Origin: a virus
IMG/VR virus record: IMGVR_UViG_3300030060_005625
Location: 1-25,757 of that record
DNA length: 25,757 nucleotides
Reading direction: 5' to 3' (one strand)
The notes under the pieces were generated by a model. It ran no database searches and had not been told where the DNA came from. It saw only the letters and a list, made by a program, of their open reading frames with translations. A program made the translations under genes and the position numbers. Shown here in pieces: positions 14,023-19,752 of this stretch (within the stretch, counting starts at the first letter, position 1; every line of letters starts with the position of its first letter).

Positions 14023-14495
14023 TTGATTTTCACGATGTTCTTCTTCGGTAGTTCGGGTTCTACTTTCGGAATTTCTACTGAAAGGATTCCATCCTTGAAA
14101 TTAGCAGAGATATTATCTCCATCTAATAATTCCCCCAAGGTGAATGACCTTTTAAATGAAGAGTGTTTTAACTCTCTACGAAGCACTTTAGCTTTTGCTT
14201 CGTCAAACACACCACGATGTTTCTCACCTGATATAGTTAAAGTTCCCTCTTCCACTTCAACATTCAAGTCTTTTTTATCAAGACCAGGAATTTCAGCGAC
14301 TAAACCAACCTTATCATCGTATTCATATACATTGACTTTTGGATATGCTGTATTACTAAAAGGTGTAACTCCAACTTGTTCGTTGATTTGTGGAAAAGAT
14401 GTCGATACTATATCATCAAACATCTTATCGAATGGTGTTAAAAATGATTCCCTATCTATTACAGGTAATCCTCTATGAAATGTGAATTTTGTCAT
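14019..14495 (-). CDS. hsp20: Small heat-shock protein Hsp20/alpha-crystallin (158 aa)
   Basis: The alpha-crystallin domain spans about residues 48-145. PKVNVYEYDDKVGLVAEIPGLDKKDLNVEVEEGTLTISGEK covers beta-2 to beta-5, and ANFKDGILSVEIPK is the A-x-x-x-G-x-L signature. A C-terminal NIVKIK supplies the I-x-I/V anchor for oligomers. It is an ATP-independent holdase that binds unfolding proteins and is common in T4-like cyanophages and other marine phages. ATG 14493-14495 has GGAG seven bases upstream. Both the start codon and the last base of the ribosome site can be paired in the leader structure at 14492-14573, so expression may depend on temperature. Confidence 0.93.
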   Translation of the reverse strand: MTKFTFHRGLPVIDRESFLTPFDKMFDDIVSTSFPQINEQVGVTPFSNTAYPKVNVYEYDDKVGLVAEIPGLDKKDLNVEVEEGTLTISGEKHRGVFDEAKAKVLRRELKHSSFKRSFTLGELLDGDNISANFKDGILSVEIPKVEPELPKKNIVKIK

Positions 14496-14573
14496 TGTAC
14501 TACTCCTATGTTATTCATTTGAACTAACGACATCCCACTTTGTGGCGATGTTCTTACCCTTATAGTACAATAA
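14492..14573 (-). promoter_or_regulatory. Structured hsp20 leader, candidate RNA thermometer
   Basis: On the mRNA, TTATTGTACTAT (14573-14562) can pair over 12 bp with GTAGTACAATGA (14503-14492), which includes the AUG and the last G of the ribosome site. Two of the pairs are G.U and would be A/C mismatches on the other strand. Nested inside is a second hairpin: ACATCGCCAC (14551-14542) against GTGGGATGT (14538-14530) with a three-base loop and one bulged G. The fold hides the start codon and leaves GGAG at the loop edge. Confidence 0.55.
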
Positions 14574-14611
14574 CTGTTCCAATAATTTTTTAATGACAAT
14601 ATGACAGAGTT

Positions 14612-14860
14612 TTATGGTTTATCTATGTCAAGGTATGACTGGTCGTCTTTCCACCATTCATATTGTTTATTTTGTAGTGTGGCTCTGTAAACAGATTCAT
14701 ACTCTTCATCAGACATAACTTTCCATAATTTATCAAAAGAACTTTCGTCTATTTTTTTTCTAGCAACAAAATACATTTTTGCTGCTTTTTTACCGTAGCC
14801 AGAGTGTAACTCTGTTGTATCAACGATATTGTCATGTTTATCAATTAATACCCATTTCAT
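14612..14860 (-). CDS. Hypothetical protein (82 aa)
   Basis: A beta-start protein (MKWVLIDKHDNIVDTTELHSG) followed by helices containing KMYFVARKKIDESSFDKLWKVMSDEEYESVY. I associate this pattern (ID-x-x-x-FDKLWKVM) with short unknown proteins of marine T4-like phages, from memory only. ATG 14858-14860 has TAGGAG six bases upstream, overlapping the stop region of the lipoprotein gene. No catalytic residues, cysteines or membrane spans are visible. Confidence 0.75.
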   Translation of the reverse strand: MKWVLIDKHDNIVDTTELHSGYGKKAAKMYFVARKKIDESSFDKLWKVMSDEEYESVYRATLQNKQYEWWKDDQSYLDIDKP

Positions 14861-14869
14861 CTTTATCTC

Positions 14870-15301
14870 CTACTCGTTATCTACAACATATACCTTTACA
14901 GAGTCCATTTTTGTGTGACCGTGGTCGTCTACATATCCACCATAAATAGTTATCGTGTATCCAATAAATTCTTCCCAAACAGCAAATACTATATGAGCAT
15001 CACCATCCTCATCTGTCATACTAGATGGATTGACTAAACTTACCCAATCAGTACCTATCTGGTACATATAGTCTGATTCCCACATTATGTGTTGTGCCCA
15101 CCCACACTCTGTTGTGATATCCAAAACTGAATAGGTTTGTCGTAGATTATTATTAAATTCTAATTGATATACACCATCATTTGATGGTAAAGTTGATGTT
15201 ATGTCAAAAACACACTCACAATCTTCCTCGGATACATCTGACATAAATGGATTTGAACAACCAATAACTAAAAAAATTAATGATAAAAATAACCTTATCA
15301 T
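14870..15301 (-). CDS. Lipoprotein (143 aa)
   Basis: I start it at ATG 15299-15301 because AGGAG lies six bases upstream and the protein then begins with a clean type II signal: MIRLFLSLIFLVIGC with lipobox Cys15. The mature part has a further Cys pair (DCEC) soon after the anchor and a later Cys (TECGW), then beta-rich sequence ending YGGYVDDHGHTKMDSVKVYVVD, which looks like an Ig-like or similar beta sandwich. A Gram-negative host would place it in the periplasm or outer membrane. In a phage, exclusion of other phages or envelope change are possible roles. Confidence 0.78.
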   Translation of the reverse strand: MIRLFLSLIFLVIGCSNPFMSDVSEEDCECVFDITSTLPSNDGVYQLEFNNNLRQTYSVLDITTECGWAQHIMWESDYMYQIGTDWVSLVNPSSMTDEDGDAHIVFAVWEEFIGYTITIYGGYVDDHGHTKMDSVKVYVVDNE

Positions 15302-15303
15302 TG

Positions 15304-15519
15304 CTACTCCTTTTCTATTTTTACATCCTTCATTTTTATGATTTTTAATTTGGTTTCCTCTAACCATTTTATCCACTCGTCAATCTGTGTAATAATTTTT
15401 ATTTTATCTACATCATGGTCTTCATTGTCAAGTATCTTATCTACCCATTTCTTTATCATAGCAAGATAACCTGACAACCATGTGGCAATCTCTTTTCTTT
15501 CTGTTTCCCAAACACTCAT
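15304..15519 (-). CDS. Hypothetical helical protein (71 aa)
   Basis: First gene after promoter P6. The start is ATG 15517-15519, seven bases after AGGAG; an adjacent ATG at 15520-15522 is closer than ideal, and earlier in-frame starts lie inside the promoter. The product is a helical, charged protein with several Trp (MSVWETERKEIATWLSGYL, KKWVDKIL, DEWIKWLEETK). Function unknown. Its stop is two bases before the lipoprotein start codon, whose ribosome site it contains. Confidence 0.65.
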   Translation of the reverse strand: MSVWETERKEIATWLSGYLAMIKKWVDKILDNEDHDVDKIKIITQIDEWIKWLEETKLKIIKMKDVKIEKE

Positions 15520-15533
15520 CATATTACTCCTAA

Positions 15534-15565
15534 AGTTAACGCTAAATAGCATTATTAGTCAAGCA
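15534..15565 (-). promoter_or_regulatory. Promoter P6 (sigma70-like)
   Basis: TGCTTGACT (15565-15557), 17 bases ending in AGCG, then TTAACT (15539-15534). The predicted start near 15527 falls at the ribosome site itself, so the leader would be only about 8-12 nt. The box starts at the stop codon of the 34-aa frame upstream. Confidence 0.75.
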
Positions 15566-15659
15566 CTTTGTAAACTATTTTTATTTCGTAAGAAGTGGTT
15601 GTCGTCCACTCATTTACTAACGGAGTAAAGGATTGATCTTTTGACTTTTTTACTTTCAT
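15555..15659 (-). CDS. Possible 34-aa microprotein
   Basis: ATG 15657-15659 follows AAGGA very closely. The frame encodes a lysine-rich start, TPLVNEWTTTTSYEIKIVYKVLD, and stops on TAATAA at promoter P6. The alternating hydrophobic pattern could be a beta hairpin. The ribosome site spacing is poor, so this remains tentative. Confidence 0.4.
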   Translation of the reverse strand: MKVKKSKDQSFTPLVNEWTTTTSYEIKIVYKVLD

Positions 15660-15676
15660 TTCCTTATCTATAAATA

Positions 15677-16270
15677 TCAAAATGAATATTCAAAACCTAT
15701 TTTAGCTTTGTAGAACTCTTTACCTTGTAACTTAGAGATTTCTCCAAGATTGTAAATTCGTATCTTATCAGTAAGTTTCCAGCTTACTTTAAATTTATCT
15801 TCAAACTCGAATGTATCTCTATCTTCTTCTTCACCTGGTGGGAAGTATCCATCGAATGTAACCTCAACTTCTATCTTATCGTTAAGATACTTTTTCTTTT
15901 TACTCATACCAAAAGATATGAATGTTACAAAGTTTGTACTGAAGACATTTTCATCTGTGTTACGACTGGTGAATCCATAAGACCAATCCTTCCACTTATT
16001 ACGCCAGTCAATCTTCAGATACTTAACATCACGACTTTGTTTATTCATATACTCAGGCTTGAAATATATTTGATTGTCTAGTTTCAACCAAACCAAATCA
16101 TCGACATAAGGTTGACCAAGTTCTCTTTCCCATTGTCTATTGATGTGAAAGTTTTTGTGGTTCAATCCGACACTAATTTCATAATCATCAGGATTAGGTT
16201 GTACATTTGGTGTACGAGCAGCAAAAGAACCGAACAACATTACACCAGCTAACAAACTGTCCAACACCAT
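15677..16270 (-). CDS. Outer-membrane beta-barrel-like exported protein (197 aa)
   Basis: An N-terminal hydrophobic segment (LLAGVMLFGSFAARTP, about 6-21) looks like a signal peptide with cleavage near FGSFA. The rest is beta-rich with alternating aromatic and polar residues: IYFKPEYM, WSYGFTSR, FVTFISFGM, KIEVEVTFDGYF, KFKVSWKL. It ends IGFEYSF, and a C-terminal aromatic residue is the recognition signal of outer-membrane barrels. ATG 16268-16270 overlaps the upstream stop as TAATG, with GGAG upstream. A barrel encoded by a phage away from structural genes could remodel the host surface or block adsorption. Fold and location are inferred. Confidence 0.68.
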   Translation of the reverse strand: MVLDSLLAGVMLFGSFAARTPNVQPNPDDYEISVGLNHKNFHINRQWERELGQPYVDDLVWLKLDNQIYFKPEYMNKQSRDVKYLKIDWRNKWKDWSYGFTSRNTDENVFSTNFVTFISFGMSKKKKYLNDKIEVEVTFDGYFPPGEEEDRDTFEFEDKFKVSWKLTDKIRIYNLGEISKLQGKEFYKAKIGFEYSF

Positions 16271-16416
16271 TATTTTCTCCTATCGGATTTAATGCCTGCC
16301 TTTCTTTTCTCGTATTTTCTTTTTCGTGGTTTCTTTTTTCTTCTGTCGTCACCACTTCTTTTATCCATACCAATCCATCTTTTCAATGTCTCGATTGCTT
16401 CAATAAACTTACTCAT
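16270..16416 (-). CDS. 48-aa basic microprotein
   Basis: ATG 16414-16416 has TAGGAG six bases upstream, and the stop overlaps the barrel gene as TAATG. The first 16 residues form an amphipathic helix (SKFIEAIETLKRWIG); the rest is dominated by Lys and Arg (DDRRKKKPRKRKYEKRK). Nucleic-acid or membrane-surface binding is plausible from charge. No family recognised. Confidence 0.65.
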   Translation of the reverse strand: MSKFIEAIETLKRWIGMDKRSGDDRRKKKPRKRKYEKRKAGIKSDRRK

Positions 16417-16431
16417 TATTTTCTCCTAGTT

Positions 16432-16638
16432 TTAAATTCCTAAAATATCTTCGTCATCTTTTGGTTTCGGATACTTAACAAATTTAGTTTTATAACTGCC
16501 AGACTTTAATAAATATCTTAAAGTCTTATTTAACCCAAATGAAATATGATAAAGGCCATTTGAAAATAAATAAGATAAAACAATGACAAGTAATTTACCT
16601 ATTTCATTAATCGTCTGATTTTCTAATCCTAACTTCAT
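16432..16638 (-). CDS. Small membrane-associated protein (68 aa)
   Basis: ATG 16636-16638 has GGAGG five bases upstream, one of the best ribosome sites in the window. It overlaps the preceding gene by 32 bases. A hydrophobic stretch at about 13-35 (IGKLLVIVLSYLFSNGLYHI) is probably one membrane helix. The C-terminus is polar (KYPKPKDDEDILGI). Function unknown. It belongs to a run of tiny membrane and basic genes after uvdE. Confidence 0.65.
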   Translation of the reverse strand: MKLGLENQTINEIGKLLVIVLSYLFSNGLYHISFGLNKTLRYLLKSGSYKTKFVKYPKPKDDEDILGI

Positions 16639-16777
16639 AAGGTCCTCCGGTTTTGTCTATTTTACAGTTATCATCGCTGTAAACATATATTGTTTTTTCT
16701 TTTTTAGCATTTCTCCAAAACCATTGTTCAAAATTATATGTAATCCAAGATATTATCGTTCTATATAAGTTTTTCAA
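16607..16777 (-). CDS. 56-aa hypothetical protein (TTG start)
   Basis: The frame is open further upstream, to a GTG at 16855, but that part overlaps the 41-aa gene. I choose TTG 16775-16777, which overlaps that gene's stop as TTGA, the same arrangement seen at 620-622. The product begins with an amphipathic helix (KNLYRTIISWITYNFEQWFW) and ends in a small beta-rich part with YVYSDDNCKIDKTGGPYEVRIR. If the longer form is real, it gains a membrane helix and the 41-aa gene is false. Confidence 0.5.
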   Translation of the reverse strand: MKNLYRTIISWITYNFEQWFWRNAKKEKTIYVYSDDNCKIDKTGGPYEVRIRKSDD

Positions 16778-16899
16778 AAAGACCAACCCATTATAACAAA
16801 ATGAAAGTATAAATATCCCAAGACCAACCACGCGATACCTTTGACATATTCCCACCTTACATCCGCTTCTGTTATACTTCTTTTTGATTTACCTTTCAT
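16774..16899 (-). CDS. 41-aa single-span membrane microprotein
   Basis: ATG 16897-16899 overlaps the preceding stop as TAATG. The N-terminus is basic (MKGKSKRS) and residues about 21-41 (WLVLGYLYFHFVIMGWSF) form one membrane helix, so a cytoplasmic N-terminus is expected. It competes with the longer reading of the next gene in another frame; the chain of TAATG and TTGA junctions favours this one. Confidence 0.5.
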   Translation of the reverse strand: MKGKSKRSITEADVRWEYVKGIAWLVLGYLYFHFVIMGWSF

Positions 16900-17000
16900 T
16901 ACCACTCTTCTCTTCTACCAAAGTCGTTCTTTGCTATTCTCTTTTTCAGATGTCTTTTATATTTCCAAAGAAACATCAACTTCTGTAACCTATCAACCAT
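16899..17000 (-). CDS. 33-aa basic microprotein
   Basis: ATG 16998-17000 lies inside the last codons of uvdE, and the stop overlaps the next ATG as TAATG. The product (VDRLQKLMFLWKYKRHLKK ...) is an amphipathic basic helix ending FGRREEW. The ribosome site is weak, so it relies on coupling to uvdE. Tentative. Confidence 0.45.
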   Translation of the reverse strand: MVDRLQKLMFLWKYKRHLKKRIAKNDFGRREEW

Positions 17001-17931
17001 GTAGTTCAAGATACTTAGCAACAGCCAACTCCTTGTGTTTAGCCTCTACCATGATATCAACATCATTACCATAAGTGTCAATATAATCGTAGACATAATC
17101 AGAATGGGCTTGAGGTCTAATTGACTCGTCAAGTCGTTCCTTACTGCGACTCTCGCTGTAGTGGACAACAGGTGTAATCCCCTTTGGCCAAGTTGACATA
17201 GCCATTTCCAAAGCCTCTTGTTCACTAAGCCCCCCATCACAAAAACGGTGGTGATGGTAGTCGAACACAATGGGCACGCCAATTCTACTGTATACTCCAT
17301 GATATAACTCCTTAACTGAATACATACTTGCTTTATCATCATTCTCTACCGTCAAACGAGATTTAACTCTATCAGGTAGTCTTTCAAAATTTTTACAAAA
17401 TCTTTCCATAGATGTTGGTTTATCTCCGTAAGCACCACCAATATGGATATTAATTTTATTGTATGGTGTTCTACTAAGATTCATCATATCAAATGTGTCA
17501 CCATGCATTGTCAAGTCACCAATACAATTCTCAACTACATGTTCATGTGGTGAAGTCAATACATTGAAAGGACCTGGATGTGATGTGATTCTAACACCGT
17601 GTGTGTCTACTTTTACACCAGCAGAGTGTAGATATATTTTAATCCACTTCAAGTCTTTTAGGTCTTCCCACTCATACTCAGACTTCCAAGGTGCTAAACC
17701 TGATGTGATACGAAAAAACTTGTAGCCATTCAATATGTTCCAAGAAATAATTTTGTCCAAATCTTTAGCATTAGCCAATGCAAGTTCACTAGCATAATCA
17801 ACACCTTTGGTATCAAAGGTTCTCTTAATCATACTACGACCTGTAGTAATTGGTTTAACTCCCTTTTCTTTACCACCATACTTTTGTGGGTATGACAGTT
17901 GCATGTTTATACACGCATAACCTATATTCAT
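16993..17931 (-). CDS. uvdE: UV-damage endonuclease UvdE/UvsE (312 aa)
   Basis: A TIM-barrel repair nuclease that nicks 5' of UV photoproducts and other lesions. Family landmarks are the start IGYACINMQL, a long NGYKFFRITSGLAPWKSEY segment, DTHGVRITSHPGPFNVL with metal-binding His, INIHIGGAYGDK, RLTVENDD, PIVFDYHHHRFC and VVHYSESR. Length fits bacterial members. ATG 17929-17931 overlaps the MazG stop as ATGA with GGAG nine bases upstream. In a marine lytic phage it would repair sunlight damage to the phage genome; T4 uses an unrelated enzyme, DenV, for this. Confidence 0.93.
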   Translation of the reverse strand: MNIGYACINMQLSYPQKYGGKEKGVKPITTGRSMIKRTFDTKGVDYASELALANAKDLDKIISWNILNGYKFFRITSGLAPWKSEYEWEDLKDLKWIKIYLHSAGVKVDTHGVRITSHPGPFNVLTSPHEHVVENCIGDLTMHGDTFDMMNLSRTPYNKINIHIGGAYGDKPTSMERFCKNFERLPDRVKSRLTVENDDKASMYSVKELYHGVYSRIGVPIVFDYHHHRFCDGGLSEQEALEMAMSTWPKGITPVVHYSESRSKERLDESIRPQAHSDYVYDYIDTYGNDVDIMVEAKHKELAVAKYLELHG

Positions 17932-18239
17932 AATAAGTTACTCCATTTTTTTAATTTTTCTTTTTTCCTTTCTACTAATATATCAACATCATTAAAACTG
18001 ATTAAGTCATACTCATGCATCAGTTCCAACATAGTGTATACATCAGCAACCTCTTCTAACAATTCAGTATTATCGTAGTAGTTATCACAACGAATTGCTT
18101 TACTACATTGTTGTATTAGTTCACCACATTCTTCCATAGTGATGGTCATTAATTCTTGTAATGGATTTTTCATCTGGTGTCTTTTTTCTTTCAATTCCAT
18201 AGCCATACCCTCTATCCAATTACTTGGTTGTTTTTTCAT
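17928..18239 (-). CDS. MazG-like nucleoside triphosphate pyrophosphohydrolase (103 aa)
   Basis: An all-alpha NTP pyrophosphatase core. MEECGELIQQCSKAIR (35-50) supplies the first EExxE-type metal site and ELLEEVADVYTMLELM (59-74) the ExxD site. Length fits a single-domain MazG-like protein such as those of marine phages. It would hydrolyse (d)NTPs or related nucleotides to monophosphates; in cyanophages MazG has been linked to nucleotide pools or alarmones, and that link is not proven here. ATG overlaps the previous stop as TAATG; the TGA overlaps the uvdE start. Confidence 0.85.
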   Translation of the reverse strand: MKKQPSNWIEGMAMELKEKRHQMKNPLQELMTITMEECGELIQQCSKAIRCDNYYDNTELLEEVADVYTMLELMHEYDLISFNDVDILVERKKEKLKKWSNLL

Positions 18240-18433
18240 TAAAATAACTCCAATTGATTTCGATTAGGTTTCATAGGCCTAAACCAATTACCATATTCAT
18301 CTATCCAAGTTTTCCAACCTGTTGCCGATAATTGTATTTCAATTGCTTGTAACATATTCATATCTAAATGGTCGGAACTTTCTAACGTAATCGGTAACTT
18401 ACTGTGTCTAATTTTTTTTATGTAATTACCCAC
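18239..18433 (-). CDS. Hypothetical protein (64 aa, GTG start)
   Basis: The frame opens at GTG 18431-18433 inside the end of the deformylase gene. No good ribosome site precedes it; an internal ATG at codon 25 is also possible. The product ends WKTWIDEYGNWFRPMKPNRNQLELF, and its stop overlaps the MazG start as TAATG. The C-terminal QLELF resembles a beta-clamp-binding peptide (Q-L-x-L-F), so clamp contact is conceivable. Otherwise unrecognised. Confidence 0.6.
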   Translation of the reverse strand: MGNYIKKIRHSKLPITLESSDHLDMNMLQAIEIQLSATGWKTWIDEYGNWFRPMKPNRNQLELF

Positions 18434-19047
18434 CCTTGATTTAAAAGAGTTTGTGCTTTCTTGTATTTTAACACTTTAACTGCATCACCTTTTTTAATCG
18501 TAACTAATTTGTTACGACCTATTTTCTTTTCAACTTGAACAGTAGTGTTTACTTTCCTATCCATACATACAATACCATTTAGATGGTCAATTTCGTGTTG
18601 AACACAGACAGACTCTAAGGTTCTTAACTCCGCGTCTTGTTTTTTACCTTGTTCTTTTTCCCAACTACCTTTACCATCACTTGGACTTTCTGCACCACTA
18701 AAATACCAACCACTCTCTGATTGAGCAGTTTGTATAATTACATCTCTGTATCTTTTGGTGTGAACTCCTTTGCCTGGATAAGATAAACAACCTTCATAAA
18801 AAGGTATCTCGTTGTGTTTCTCAATGATTTTAGGGTTGATGAGTACCAAAGGTTCACGAACATTGACAACGGCCACTTGTGCATCAATACCCACTTGATT
18901 AGCTGCCAACCCAATACCGTCCCCTCTTTTGTTAAGTATCTGAAATAGTTCTGTTGCGATAGATAGTCCTTCTTCAACTGACACCTCACGAAGCTTTTTG
19001 TTTATGATAGGGTTGTGTTCTTTTGTACAATTAATTACTTTCTTCAT
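18418..19047 (-). CDS. def: Peptide deformylase (209 aa)
   Basis: All three deformylase motifs are present: GIGLAANQVG (44-53), EGCLSYPG (85-92, metal ligand C87) and QHEIDH (150-155, H151, E152, H155). It removes the formyl group from nascent proteins. There is an insertion of about 25 residues between motifs 2 and 3 (rich in Ser, Gly, Lys), and a C-terminal extension of about 45 residues with VTIKKGDAVKVLKYKKAQ, longer than most phage deformylases. The ATG (19045-19047) has no ribosome site and sits where promoter P7 should start transcription, so the mRNA may be leaderless. Confidence 0.93.
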   Translation of the reverse strand: MKKVINCTKEHNPIINKKLREVSVEEGLSIATELFQILNKRGDGIGLAANQVGIDAQVAVVNVREPLVLINPKIIEKHNEIPFYEGCLSYPGKGVHTKRYRDVIIQTAQSESGWYFSGAESPSDGKGSWEKEQGKKQDAELRTLESVCVQHEIDHLNGIVCMDRKVNTTVQVEKKIGRNKLVTIKKGDAVKVLKYKKAQTLLNQGWVIT

Positions 19048-19053
19048 ATTAAT

Positions 19054-19082
19054 AAGTTACGAAGAAATAATGTATTTGTCAA
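19054..19082 (-). promoter_or_regulatory. Promoter P7 (sigma70-like)
   Basis: CTTGACA (TTGACA 19082-19077), 17 bases ending in TTCG, then TAACTT (19059-19054). Unlike the other six it lacks TGC before TTGAC. The -10 ends six bases before the deformylase ATG, so transcription is expected to start at or next to the A of that ATG. The TGA of the -35 box is the stop of the 56-aa gene upstream. Confidence 0.72.
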
Positions 19083-19249
19083 GGAATTTTTTTAATAATG
19101 TGAGATGGTATGACATAGACCGCACCTGTACCAGTAACAACTCTGATGAATCCCTCAGCAGCCTTTCCCTCTATTACCACTTTCTCTCCACGATGGAGAG
19201 CACCTTTGTCATTGTAAAAATCTTTGATTAACATTGCTTTTTGTTTCAT
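19079..19249 (-). CDS. 56-aa SH3-like microprotein
   Basis: ATG 19247-19249 overlaps the stop of the HNH gene as ATGA. The 56 residues are beta-rich: KGALHRGEKVVIEGKAA, GFIRVVTGTGAVYVIPSHII. The G-x-x-V-x-x-G turn pattern and the final V-P-x-x-x-I are typical of bacterial SH3-like barrels. No ribosome site of its own is clear. Its TGA lies in the -35 box of P7. Confidence 0.65.
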   Translation of the reverse strand: MKQKAMLIKDFYNDKGALHRGEKVVIEGKAAEGFIRVVTGTGAVYVIPSHIIKKIP

Positions 19250-19752
19250 TTGTAAAACCTCTCTGATGATGGCATGTGTCCGTTATGTGATAAGTAACAA
19301 TTAGGACATAACAATCTCAAATTTTCTAATGTGTTGTTAGTTACATCTCCGTCTACATAATCTAAACGAAGAGCAACTGATTCTTTACCTATGATGATTT
19401 CATTGTATCCACAAGAGCTACATTCTTCTTCAACCCACTTATCTTTAAGTAATCGTTTCTTAATGTATCCAGCTCTCATACGATACTTTTTAGTACCATC
19501 AAGAATTTGGTCAAGTGATTTTATCCACCTACCATAACCTTTTTTAATACCGACTCCTGATGGATTTAGATGTCCCTCAAATAAACCATATGTTTTAGCG
19601 TACTTACGATAGGTTAGATAACTTACACCTAACCAACGAGCAGCTGCCATGTTAGATTTGGTTTGAGATTGAGCATCTTCAATCATCTTTTTGGTAAGAA
19701 CGAGTTTCTTACCTTTGATTCTTATCGGTTTTTGAAAGTTACGACTTGACAT
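19246..19752 (-). CDS. HNH-type protein with HTH-like N-terminus (168 aa)
   Basis: The C-terminus has two CxxC knuckles, ECSSCGY (112-115) and LLCPNCY, around LRLDYVDGDVTNNTLENLRLLCPNC, the LR-DHIDGD-x-x-NN-x-x-NL-x-LCPNC pattern of HNH fingers. The expected His of the DH pair is Tyr, so catalysis may be changed or lost, though other phage proteins share this D-Y form. The N-terminus (KMIEDAQSQTKSNMAAARWLGVSYLTYRKYAKTYGL) looks like a helix-turn-helix. It could be a homing-type nuclease or a DNA-binding regulator. The start ATG 19750-19752 overlaps the previous gene by 14 bases. Confidence 0.75.
   Translation of the reverse strand: MSSRNFQKPIRIKGKKLVLTKKMIEDAQSQTKSNMAAARWLGVSYLTYRKYAKTYGLFEGHLNPSGVGIKKGYGRWIKSLDQILDGTKKYRMRAGYIKKRLLKDKWVEEECSSCGYNEIIIGKESVALRLDYVDGDVTNNTLENLRLLCPNCYLSHNGHMPSSERFYK

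Noticed and set aside
14023-14478. Long plus-strand frame antisense to hsp20
   Set aside because: It mirrors hsp20 codon by codon. Hsp20 is unambiguous, and the antisense product resembles nothing.
14530-14551. Inner hairpin of the hsp20 leader as a transcription terminator
   Set aside because: The stem is not followed by a U-tract, and hsp20 must be transcribed through it.
14603-14633. CCTTGACA before hsp20 as an eighth promoter
   Set aside because: The -35 is good, but no -10-like hexamer lies 16-18 bases downstream (TCTGTC at 17). It may be coding sequence of the 82-aa gene only.
15398-15440. TTGACA inside the 71-aa gene as a promoter
   Set aside because: It lacks TGC and a proper -10, and does not precede an operon start.
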